Source of the DNA: an uncultured Kordia sp.
Lineage (GTDB): Bacteria > Bacteroidota > Bacteroidia > Flavobacteriales > Flavobacteriaceae
Assembly (NCBI RefSeq): GCF_947489565.1
Contig: NZ_CANLEA010000007.1
Location: 186,001 to 250,000, forward strand
DNA: 64,000 nucleotides
Direction: 5' to 3'
Shown: positions 48,596 to 57,248 of the stretch, in pieces
Numbering within the stretch: the stretch's first letter is position 1
Layout of the letters: each line of letters starts with the position of its first letter
The notes under the pieces: model-generated
What the model was told of the DNA's origin: nothing
Databases searched by the model: none
Seen by the model: the letters and a program-made list of their open reading frames with translations, nothing else
Made by a program: the position numbers and the translations under genes

Positions 48596-51034
48596 TTATG
48601 GTGCAGCGCTAAATCCGCCTTCATCATCAAAGTTTCGCCCACCATTACCACGTTCTCGTTTCTTTTTCTGATTGAAACGATAAGTAAATGACAAGTTAAA
48701 AGTACGTTCTCTCCATTGGAATTCACCTTCGCTTCTAAAAGTGTCTGTAAACGATTCTGATTGTCTTTTTCTAGAATTAAACACGTCACTTACGTTGAAA
48801 GCTATAGAAGCTTTGTCTTTGAATAAATCTTTGCTGAATGCTAAATTGGCAGAAAATAATCCTTTGCGGATGTTTTGTGCATCTTCGTTTGGTCCGCGAT
48901 AAAATAAACGTGTTTGCCAATCAATATTACCAGGAAGTGTTACTTTATTGTTGATACGAACGAACCAACTTAAGTTGTCAGCATCAAAATTAACACCATT
49001 AAATTCTCCACGATTATACGATTGAAATAAGTTAAAGTTTCCATTCAATCGCCATTTGCGAGAAGGATTATAAGTCAATGTAAATTCAAATCCAAAACGG
49101 TCATTTCTAGCTAAGTTAATAGGCGTTCTACGAATAATTGGCACTTCTTCACCATTCAAAATAGTCGTTTGTCCAGTATCTTCACTTATAAAATTAAAAA
49201 CATCTGTTGAGCGTTGAAAATACACCGATGTATTCAATGTAAGCTTTCCAAAACGATTCAAATAACCCAAGTCAATTCCGTTAGAAAAACTCGGATCAAT
49301 ATCTGGATTTCCCTGAAAAACATTCGTAATACTTGAACGCGAAGGAAATGGATTGATAAAGCGTGAACGCGGTCTGCGGATTCTTCTATTATACCCTAAT
49401 GTGATACTTTGATTTTCTGAAATTTCGTATCCTAAATTAACCGTAGGGAAGAGGCTGACGTATGTTTTTCGGTCAAAATCGCCACTTGTCAATTGATCAA
49501 TGGTAATACGAGTATCTTCTAATCGTAAACCTAACAAGAAAGAAAATTTATTATTGACTTTATTCCCGTATTGCGTGTAAACAGCATTTACATATTCACG
49601 ATAGTTTAGCACATTGCTCAAATTAGTATCTGGCACAAATGTATCATTCTCCAAAAAGGCAACTAAATAATCAGTATTTAAATCTAAGAAGTTTCCGCGA
49701 TACCCAATCTCAAATTGTGCGGTTTCACTTAATGGAACAGTATAATCAGTTTGTAATAAAATACGATCTTGATCTTCAGTAGTAGCAACTTGCTCTGCTA
49801 ATTGTCCGTTGACTAAAATAAACGATTTTTCAGCTTCGGTACTACTTTCAAACTGGAAGTCAGCAGTTAATTTGTGACCACTTTCCTCAAAGTTTCTGTC
49901 AAAATTCAAAGCATACTGAATCGTTTTATCATCTTCGGTTTCAGGATCAAAACGCGTACTGACATTGGTTATGTTAAAACCAGAATCAAATTGCGTTAAA
50001 ATATTAGAAGTTTCACTTTCATTATCGCTATTTCGGTAGACCAAAGAAGCTGTCAGCGAAGTTTTATCATTCACATACCATTCTACTCCAAAATTAGAAT
50101 TGAATCCTTTTCGGATACGATCAAACTCTCGGTCTTCTTCTAAAAATGTATTGGGTTCGTCTCCGTTAAAATATTCCGTAAATGTGTTTGAATTTCCGGG
50201 AACTTCTCGATAATTATATCCAGATGTTGTAAAGAAATTAAAATCGCCAGTACGATAGTTGATATTTCCAGAAACACCATATCCTTTTGGATATGCAACA
50301 TTGGTAGTAATAGCTCCGTTGATACCTTGTAATTTGCTACGACGCAAAATGATATTTAAAATTCCAGCCGTTCCTTCGGCATCATAACGTGCTGATGGAG
50401 AAGTAATAATTTCTACTTTTTCAATCGCTTCTGCGGGAAGTTGTCGCAATGCATCTGTAGAGTTTAAACCGACCAAACCAGAAGGTTTTCCGTTAATTAA
50501 AATACGAACGTTGTCATTTCCGCGCAAGGCTACATTTCCTTCCACATCTACAGAAACAGAAGGTACATTGTCCAAAACATCACTTACGGTTCCACCGCGA
50601 ACGGTTAAATCTTTTCCAACATTATAAATCTTTTTATCGAGTTTAATTTCAACCGTTGTTTTCTCGGCAATAACTTCAATTGCTTCCAAAGCTTGTGCAT
50701 CTTCGGCAAGGAAAAAAGTTCCGATGGACATATTTTCTTGTAATGACTTTCCTTTGATTTGTTGCGATTTAAACGAAATAAACTCTATCGTAATATCATA
50801 GACATCAGCTTCAACTTCAATAGAAAAAGTGCCTTTGGCAGTGGTAATTCCGCCTGTAACCGATCTTTTTTTGGCAGTATCTTGAAAAATAATAGTAGCA
50901 TATTCTAGTGGTTGATTGGTAGATTTATCAAACACTTTTCCTGTAATGGTGACTTTTTTAGCTTGTTTTTTATTTTGTCCCAATACAGTAGTAATCGTTC
51001 CTATAAAGCATAGGAAAAAGAGTAATTTTTTCAT
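48596..51034 (-). CDS. TonB-dependent receptor, outer-membrane beta-barrel family (PF14905-type)
   Basis: An 812-residue protein from the ATG at 51034 (MKKLLFFLCFIGTITTVLGQ); the upstream in-frame ATG at 51088 would put 18 charged residues before the signal peptide. A carboxypeptidase-like domain (ITGKVFDKSTNQPLEYATI), a plug (VRGGTVSDVLDNVPSVSVD, RGNDNVRILINGKPSG) and a long barrel follow. The end is unusually basic and Gly-rich (KKKRERGNGGRNFDDEGG). Fragments of its 3' end are repeated downstream between the peptide genes. It may import or export a peptide-like compound, but that is a guess. Confidence 0.9.
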   Translation of the reverse strand: MKKLLFFLCFIGTITTVLGQNKKQAKKVTITGKVFDKSTNQPLEYATIIFQDTAKKRSVTGGITTAKGTFSIEVEADVYDITIEFISFKSQQIKGKSLQENMSIGTFFLAEDAQALEAIEVIAEKTTVEIKLDKKIYNVGKDLTVRGGTVSDVLDNVPSVSVDVEGNVALRGNDNVRILINGKPSGLVGLNSTDALRQLPAEAIEKVEIITSPSARYDAEGTAGILNIILRRSKLQGINGAITTNVAYPKGYGVSGNINYRTGDFNFFTTSGYNYREVPGNSNTFTEYFNGDEPNTFLEEDREFDRIRKGFNSNFGVEWYVNDKTSLTASLVYRNSDNESETSNILTQFDSGFNITNVSTRFDPETEDDKTIQYALNFDRNFEESGHKLTADFQFESSTEAEKSFILVNGQLAEQVATTEDQDRILLQTDYTVPLSETAQFEIGYRGNFLDLNTDYLVAFLENDTFVPDTNLSNVLNYREYVNAVYTQYGNKVNNKFSFLLGLRLEDTRITIDQLTSGDFDRKTYVSLFPTVNLGYEISENQSITLGYNRRIRRPRSRFINPFPSRSSITNVFQGNPDIDPSFSNGIDLGYLNRFGKLTLNTSVYFQRSTDVFNFISEDTGQTTILNGEEVPIIRRTPINLARNDRFGFEFTLTYNPSRKWRLNGNFNLFQSYNRGEFNGVNFDADNLSWFVRINNKVTLPGNIDWQTRLFYRGPNEDAQNIRKGLFSANLAFSKDLFKDKASIAFNVSDVFNSRKRQSESFTDTFRSEGEFQWRERTFNLSFTYRFNQKKKRERGNGGRNFDDEGGFSAAP

Positions 51035-51136
51035 TTTGGTGATTCGTTTCTTTGTGTATATAGCTTTTTGATGTCGGTTGGACTGCAAAGAAACGGTATG
51101 GTTTAACCGATAATGGTTAAAGTTCTGTTAAAAGAA

Positions 51137-51163
51137 AAACCTAGCGATGAGGCTAGGTTTTTG
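51137..51163. terminator. Terminator after arsC
   Basis: AAACCTAGC and GCTAGGTTT with a six-base loop and T/A runs on both flanks; separates arsC from the TonB receptor gene. Confidence 0.88.
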
Positions 51164-51165
51164 AG

Positions 51166-51507
51166 TTATAAAATTGTTTTAATATTTTCTGGAGGTCTTC
51201 CGATAACGGCTTTATCTCCGTTGACAACAATTGGTCGTTCCATCAATTTAGGATTGGAAAGCATCAATTTGATAATATGTGCTTTAGAAATCCTTTTGTC
51301 TTTGTAGTTTTCTTTCCAAAAAGCTTCCTTTTGTCGTACCAAATCAATCGGTTCAATACCAAGCATTTCAATAATCTTTGTTAATTCGTCTAACGAAAGT
51401 CTATTTTCTAAATACTTTATAATTATAAATTCTTTTCCAGATTCTTTCAAAATAGCCAATCCTTCTCTGGATTTTCCGCATCTTGGATTATGATATATTT
51501 TTAGCAT
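51166..51507 (-). CDS. arsC: ArsC/Spx-family arsenate reductase-like protein
   Basis: A 113-residue thioredoxin-fold protein with NPRCGKSREG (Cys10), the ArsC catalytic cysteine, and the GRPPENI ending typical of glutaredoxin-dependent arsenate reductases. RPIVVNGDKAVIGRP carries the conserved arginine-proline. No arsenic resistance genes are nearby, so in vivo it may act as a general reductase. Confidence 0.9.
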   Translation of the reverse strand: MLKIYHNPRCGKSREGLAILKESGKEFIIIKYLENRLSLDELTKIIEMLGIEPIDLVRQKEAFWKENYKDKRISKAHIIKLMLSNPKLMERPIVVNGDKAVIGRPPENIKTIL

Positions 51508-51514
51508 GTTTTTT

Positions 51515-51556
51515 TATTAGGTATTAGGTATTAGGTATTAGTATTGAGTATTGAGT
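51515..51556. repeat. Short tandem repeats TATTAGG / TATTGAG
   Basis: Three to four copies of TATTAGG followed by two of TATTGAG. It lies in the 148-bp gap between arsC and prfB, which otherwise shows only degenerate repeats of GTCTAAA. Confidence 0.7.
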
Positions 51557-51655
51557 GGTTTTACACAAGTGAAAAAATCTAACAAATCTAACAGCGTAGC
51601 GGTCTAAAAGATTTCGTGCAAGCGAAAACGTGTCTAAAGCAAGGCGTGTCTAAAC

Positions 51656-52763
51656 TCAAAGAGTTTCTTCATCTTTTTTCTGTCCCATAGTCATTAAATA
51701 GGCTTTTAAAAATTCATCAATTTGCCCATTCATCACGGCATCAACATTTCCTGTTTCGTGCGCCGTACGTACATCTTTTACTAATTTATACGGATGCATT
51801 ACATAATTTCGGATCTGTGATCCCCATTCGATCTTCATTTTCCCGGCCTCAATGTCTTCACGAGCTTCCATCTGTTTTTTCAACTCAATCTCATACAACT
51901 GCGACTTCAACATTTGCATGGCTCTTATTCGGTTGTCTTGTTGTGATCGTGTTTCCGAACAAGAAATCTGAATTCCAGAAGGTTTGTGTTTTAACTGTAC
52001 TTTGGTTTCAACTTTGTTTACATTTTGCCCACCAGCGCCACTAGAACGAGATGTAATGATTTCAATATCTGCAGGATTAATGTCAATTTCAATTGAGTCA
52101 TCTACCAAAGGATATACATATACAGACGCAAATGACGTATGACGTTTGGCATTACTGTCAAAAGGAGAAATACGCACCAAACGATGCACACCATTTTCAC
52201 CTTTCAACCAACCAAAAGCATAATCGCCTTCAATCTCTAAGGTAACAGTTTTAATTCCAGCCACATCACCTTCTTGGTAGTTGAGTTCTTTGACTTTATA
52301 ACCTTGTTTTTCGGCAAACATCAAGTACATTCGCATGAGCATGCTTGCCCAATCACAACTTTCAGTTCCGCCAGCTCCAGCCGTAATTTGTAGTACAGCA
52401 CTCATACTGTCGCCTTCTTCAGACAACATATTTCGGAACTCTAAATCTTCTATTTTAGTCGTTGTTTTTTCAAATTGTGTTTCGACTTCTTCTAGGGAAG
52501 CGTCGCCTTCTTTATAGAATTCATAGAGCACTTCCAAATCGCCGATTAAATCGGAAACTTCATTATAATCACTAACCCATTTTTTTTCTCCACGGAGCTG
52601 TTTCATAATGATTTCAGCTTCTTTCGGGTTGTCCCAAAAGTCAGGAGCATAGGTTTTTTCTTCTTCGTTGGAAATTTCTATCAGTTTGGCATCTATGTCA
52701 AAGATACCTCCTTAACGCACCAAGGCGATTGATAAGATCTTTTATCTGATCTGATGTTATCAT
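51656..52763 (-). CDS. prfB: Peptide chain release factor 2 with programmed +1 frameshift
   Basis: RF2 recognises UGA and UAA. The open reading frame alone begins too late. Reading the minus strand from the ATG at 52763 gives [20 protein letters not shown] then Leu and an in-frame TGA at 52700-52698. Reading on in +1 gives [20 protein letters not shown] then FWDNPKEA, continuing into the main body. The shift site CTT-TGA-C is preceded by the internal Shine-Dalgarno-like AGGAGG, the standard autoregulatory arrangement. RISPFDS (SPF) and GAGGQNVNK (GGQ) are present. About 368 residues in total, normal for RF2. Confidence 0.95.
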
Positions 52764-52903
52764 GTTTATTCTTTTAATTCCTACAAAAATAAGATGTTTT
52801 ACGTATATTCATAGCCTAAAGTAAAAAAACCGCTAGAATCAACAATACTGCTGTTTTATGTCACAAAATCAACAGTGTTGGCTTTATATAAATAAAACGA
52901 ATA

Positions 52904-55330
52904 ATGAATAAATATACTTTCTTGATTTTCATTTTCTTATGCACCTCTGTTGGTATTTCGCAAGAAGAAAAGAAAAAGAAAATCTATCCGCGAGAACATT
53001 ATACAGGACTTTTTAATTTTTCTTACGAAGAGAAAACCGATAAAATCTTTTTGGAAGTAGAAAAACTGGATGAAGATTTTCTATATGTATATTCACTAGC
53101 AAGCGGTGTTGGTTCTAATGATATAGGCTTGGATAGAGGACAGATTGGCGATGGCGTTGTAGTGCAATTTCAAAAAATGGGGAACAAACTCATGTTGGTA
53201 CAGCCTAATTTGCAATACAGAGCCAATACAACCAACAGTTTGGAACAAAAAAGTGTAGAGCAAGCTTTTGCGAAATCAGTGTTATTTGGTTTCCCGATTA
53301 TTTCTGAAAAAGACAAAAAATATACGATTGATATAACTCCTTTTTTACTGGAAGATGCACATGGCGTAATTGAAACTTTGGCATCAAAAAAGCAAGGTGT
53401 GTATAAAATTGACAAAACTAAAAGTGCTTTGTCTATGGAAAGAACCAAAGCATTTCCCCAAAATGTAGAGTTTGAAGCTTTATTAACGTTTAAAGGAAAA
53501 CCTAAAGGCGGAAATATTACAAGTGTTACACCAAACGCTTCTTTAGTTTCTGTAATTCAACATCATTCGTTTGTAGCATTGCCAGACGATAATTATAAAC
53601 CAAGAGTCTTTGATCCGCGTAGTGGCGCGATTTATATTTCATATTACGATTATGCCACGCCGATTCAAGAACCGATGATGAAACGTTTTGTGACGCGTCA
53701 TCGTTTGGAAAAGAAAAATCCGAATGCAACAAAAAGCGAAGCTAAAGAGCCTATTGTATATTATTTAGATCCGGGAACACCTGAACCAGTACGTTCGGCA
53801 TTGTTAGATGGAGCTCGTTGGTGGAATGAAGCGTATGAAGCTATTGGCTATACGAATGCATTTCAGGTAAAAATGTTGCCAAAAGATGCCGATCCGATGG
53901 ATGTACGCTATAATGTAATTCAGTGGGTACATCGTTCTACACGTGGATGGAGTTATGGAGCAAGTGTGGTGGATCCTCGAACTGGAGAAATTATCAAAGG
54001 ACATGTAAGTTTAGGAAGTTTACGTATTCGTCAAGATTTTTTAATTGCACAAGCTTTATTGAATGCTCCTTTTGAAAAAAATGATGCCAATTATCAGCCA
54101 ATGTTACAAATGGCATTGGCACGTATTCGTCAATTATCGGCACATGAAGTTGGACATACCATAGGATTTGCACATAATTTTGCAGCAAGTACCAATAATA
54201 GAAGTTCTGTGATGGATTATCCGCATCCGACCATAAACATTAAGAATGGAAAAATTGACTTATCTGATGCGTATGCTGTGGGAATTGGATCTTGGGATAA
54301 AGTTACGGTAGCATATTCATACTCGGAGTTCAAATCTGCGGAAGCGGAAAAAAAAGAATTGCGAAAAATTTTAGACAAAGCTTATAAAGCGGGACATCGT
54401 TTTATTTCGGATGCAGATGCACGACCAATTGGTGGCGCACATGCAAATGCACATTTGTGGGACAATGGGAAAAGTGCAGTTTCGGAACTAGAAAATGTAC
54501 TAGATGTCCGTGCATTGGCAATCAAAAACTTCTCAAAAGATAATATTCGTAGTTACGAGTCTTATACTGTTTTAGAAGACGTGTTTGTGCCGTTATACTT
54601 CTTCCATAGATATCAAACAGAAGCTACTTCTAAGCTAATTGGAGGATTGGAATACAATTATGCCACAAAAGGTGATGGACAGTTAATTACCGAAGTTGTT
54701 TCACCAAAAAAACAGCGCGAAGCCTTAAGTGCAATTTTGGAAACACTAAATGCCAAAACGCTGGAAATTCCGAAAGAAATACTCGATATGTTTCCACCAA
54801 GAGCGTATTCATACCGTAGATCAAGAGAATCATTTAAAGGAAATACAGGTGTCGCTTTTGATGCGGTGAGTCCAGCTGCAACAGCAAGTGATATGACATT
54901 GTCGTTTTTGTTTCATCCAGAACGTGTAGCGCGTTTAATTCAACAAAAAAGCCTGAATAAGAGACAATTGGATTTTATGGAAATGACTGAAATGATTTTG
55001 GAGAAAACATTATATAAAAACTATGCTAAAGCGTATGAAAGTGAATTAGGACACGCCGTGAATATAAATGTATTAAAGCATTTAATGTACTTGGCAAAAC
55101 ATCCAAACGCATCACCAGCGGTAAAAGCACAAAGTCAATATGTATTGCATACACTCAAGCAAAAAATTGCAAGTAAAAAATATAAGGAGTCGGAGAAAGC
55201 GTACCAATTTTATTATTTAGAAATGTTAGATCAGTTTAAAAAATATCCTGAAAAATTTAAAAAAGAAGCATCTCCAAAAATCCCTGATGGTTCTCCAATT
55301 GGAACTGACAATTGTCATTATAATCATTAA
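52904..55330 (+). CDS. Zinc-dependent metalloprotease (DUF5117/DUF5118-type)
   Basis: An 808-residue exported protein with a signal peptide (residues ~1-19). An N-terminal DUF5118/DUF5117-type region covers ~30-400 (YTGLFNFSYEEKTDKIFLEV, GSNDIGLDRGQIG). The zinc site HEVGHTIGFAH is at 414-424. It continues into a helical C-terminus. This architecture is common in Bacteroidota envelope proteases; substrates are unknown. It is divergent from prfB and appears monocistronic. Confidence 0.9.
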   Translation: MNKYTFLIFIFLCTSVGISQEEKKKKIYPREHYTGLFNFSYEEKTDKIFLEVEKLDEDFLYVYSLASGVGSNDIGLDRGQIGDGVVVQFQKMGNKLMLVQPNLQYRANTTNSLEQKSVEQAFAKSVLFGFPIISEKDKKYTIDITPFLLEDAHGVIETLASKKQGVYKIDKTKSALSMERTKAFPQNVEFEALLTFKGKPKGGNITSVTPNASLVSVIQHHSFVALPDDNYKPRVFDPRSGAIYISYYDYATPIQEPMMKRFVTRHRLEKKNPNATKSEAKEPIVYYLDPGTPEPVRSALLDGARWWNEAYEAIGYTNAFQVKMLPKDADPMDVRYNVIQWVHRSTRGWSYGASVVDPRTGEIIKGHVSLGSLRIRQDFLIAQALLNAPFEKNDANYQPMLQMALARIRQLSAHEVGHTIGFAHNFAASTNNRSSVMDYPHPTINIKNGKIDLSDAYAVGIGSWDKVTVAYSYSEFKSAEAEKKELRKILDKAYKAGHRFISDADARPIGGAHANAHLWDNGKSAVSELENVLDVRALAIKNFSKDNIRSYESYTVLEDVFVPLYFFHRYQTEATSKLIGGLEYNYATKGDGQLITEVVSPKKQREALSAILETLNAKTLEIPKEILDMFPPRAYSYRRSRESFKGNTGVAFDAVSPAATASDMTLSFLFHPERVARLIQQKSLNKRQLDFMEMTEMILEKTLYKNYAKAYESELGHAVNINVLKHLMYLAKHPNASPAVKAQSQYVLHTLKQKIASKKYKESEKAYQFYYLEMLDQFKKYPEKFKKEASPKIPDGSPIGTDNCHYNH

Positions 55331-55585
55331 GGATTGAAGATTAACGATTGATGATTTTTGATTAACGATTTTTGGATACTGAATACTGAATACTGAATAC
55401 TGAATTATGAAGCACTTCTCGATACAATTTTCTTAATAGAAAATCACTCGAAGTGACGTTATGGTAAAAAATAAATTATCAATTCGAGCATTATCGTAGA
55501 TACCGAGCGTAGCTCATGAGAATGTCTTGAAACCATAAAATATCTCAATACACAATACTAAAACCTCAATACTTTTATATAAAAA
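55331..55585. repeat. Repeat-rich intergenic region
   Basis: No gene. It holds GATTAACGATT twice, four copies of ATACTGA (55376-55403), an imperfect palindrome CACTTCTCGATAC.../...ACTCGAAGTG (55413-55455) and GAGCGTAGCTC. Such fragments are usual degenerate intergenic repeats in flavobacteria. Confidence 0.65.
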
Positions 55586-56608
55586 ATGCGAATTAATTTA
55601 ATAAGTGATACGGTTACAAAGCCGACTCCAGCAATGCTAAAAGCTATGTTTGATGCAAAAGTTGGAGATGATGTTTTTAAAAAAGATGAATCCATCAACC
55701 ATTTAGAGAAAAAAGTTGCTGAAATGTTTGGCAAAGAAGCCGCTTTGTTTTTTCCTAGCGGAACCATGGCAAATCAAACGGCCATCAAATTACATACAAA
55801 TCCTGGCGATCAAGTGATTTGTGATAAAGATGCACATATTTATAATTATGAAGGTGGCGGCGTAAGTTTCAACAGTGGCGCTTCTTGTAAATTAATAGAT
55901 GGACATCGCGGAATGTTTACGGCAGCACAAGCCAAAGCAGCTATTAACCCACCAGATTTTTATCACAGTCCATTAAGTGCATTAATTGCGTTGGAAAATA
56001 CGGCCAATAGAGGCGGAGGCGCTTGTTGGGATTTTAGTGAGATTGAAAAAATACATGCAGTAGCGCGTGAAAATGATTTAGGTTTTCACCTAGATGGAGC
56101 ACGTTTATGGAATGCCTTGGTAGAAAAAGGAGAAACACCAGAACAGTATGGAAAACTATTTGATACAATTTCTGTGTGCTTATCTAAAGGGTTAGGTTGT
56201 CCTGTAGGTTCTGTATTGGTTGCTGATGAAGAAATGATTCATAAAGCGCTGCGAATTCGAAAAATATTAGGTGGCGGAATGCGTCAAGCTGGATATTTAG
56301 CTGCCGCTGGAACATATGCATTAGACCATCATATAGAACGTTTGGCAGAAGATCATGACAAGGCAAAAGAAATTGGAAGAGTGCTAGAAAGTTTGGCCAT
56401 TATCAAAAAAGTAGAACCCATAGATACAAATATCATCATCTTTTATCTGCAAGATGATATTGACGAACAAGATTTCTTAACCAAATTAGATACACTCGGA
56501 ATAGACTTAATTGGTATGGGAAGTGGAAAACTCCGCATTGTCACACATTTAGATTATACAGCGGCTATGCATCAAGAGTTTTTAAAAGTCATACAGCAGA
56601 TAATGTAA
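55586..56608 (+). CDS. ltaE: Low-specificity L-threonine aldolase
   Basis: A 340-residue fold-type I PLP enzyme. Landmarks are NLISDTVTKPTPAML, FFPSGTMANQTAIKLH, LGFHLDGARLWNA and the PLP lysine 201 in VCLSKGLGCPVGS. It cleaves threonine or allo-threonine to glycine and acetaldehyde. Length normal; appears monocistronic with its own terminator. Confidence 0.93.
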   Translation: MRINLISDTVTKPTPAMLKAMFDAKVGDDVFKKDESINHLEKKVAEMFGKEAALFFPSGTMANQTAIKLHTNPGDQVICDKDAHIYNYEGGGVSFNSGASCKLIDGHRGMFTAAQAKAAINPPDFYHSPLSALIALENTANRGGGACWDFSEIEKIHAVARENDLGFHLDGARLWNALVEKGETPEQYGKLFDTISVCLSKGLGCPVGSVLVADEEMIHKALRIRKILGGGMRQAGYLAAAGTYALDHHIERLAEDHDKAKEIGRVLESLAIIKKVEPIDTNIIIFYLQDDIDEQDFLTKLDTLGIDLIGMGSGKLRIVTHLDYTAAMHQEFLKVIQQIM

Positions 56609-56623
56609 GTAAAAACAAAGCAT

Positions 56624-56654
56624 AAAAAAAGCAGCGATTTCAGCTGCTTTTTTT
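56624..56654. terminator. Bidirectional terminator after ltaE
   Basis: AAAAAAAGCAGC and GCTGCTTTTTTT with a seven-base loop; serves the convergent yegP-like gene too. Confidence 0.92.
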
Positions 56655-56669
56655 ATAATAGTATTTTTT

Positions 56670-56999
56670 CTACTCTGTTAGGTCTTTCGTTTCTGCGCTT
56701 CCAGCATTTTTCTTTACAGATTCAATTCCGTTTTCCATTCCTGCTTCACTAGCGTACATTTGACTACTTCCAATTATCTGTCCGTTACCAGCTTTTAAAT
56801 TGAAGTGGAACTTTCCATTTTTAGCAGTTTTACGCTCAAATTTACTATCATCAGTTGAATTCTTTTTACAAGAATCTATACCGTTTTTAGCCCCGCTCTT
56901 ATCAGCATATCCTTGGCTTGACATAATAATTTGCCCATTCTTAGCTTTTAGATTAAAGTAGAATTTTTGATTGTTTTCACTTTGGAATAATTCAAACAT
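56670..56999 (-). CDS. YegP/DUF1508 family protein with two repeats
   Basis: A 109-residue protein made of two DUF1508 repeats: FYFNLKAKNGQIIMSSQGYA and FHFNLKAGNGQIIGSSQMYA, each followed by a GIDS/GIES helix. Such proteins are small cytoplasmic proteins of unclear function. Monocistronic. Confidence 0.9.
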   Translation of the reverse strand: MFELFQSENNQKFYFNLKAKNGQIIMSSQGYADKSGAKNGIDSCKKNSTDDSKFERKTAKNGKFHFNLKAGNGQIIGSSQMYASEAGMENGIESVKKNAGSAETKDLTE

Positions 57000-57248
57000 A
57001 GTTAATTAGAGATTTAGTTAGATGAGTAAATATATCAAAATATATTGGGAAAAGAAATGCTATAAAGTTCAATTTGGAAGTTTATACAGGGTTTTTCCCT
57101 AAAAAATGCTTTTTAACGATAAAAAAAAGTAGTTCAACCAAATATTATGCTGGCATAACATTTAGATAATGGTTTTCTGTTTCAAATAAATAATTTCGTA
57201 CATTGTTAATCATTAATAACAATAAATAAATAATTAATCATTTAAGAC

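Noticed and set aside
55376-55403. Possible CRISPR-like array from regular ATACTGA copies
   Set aside because: The units are seven bases with no spacers; simple tandem repeat.
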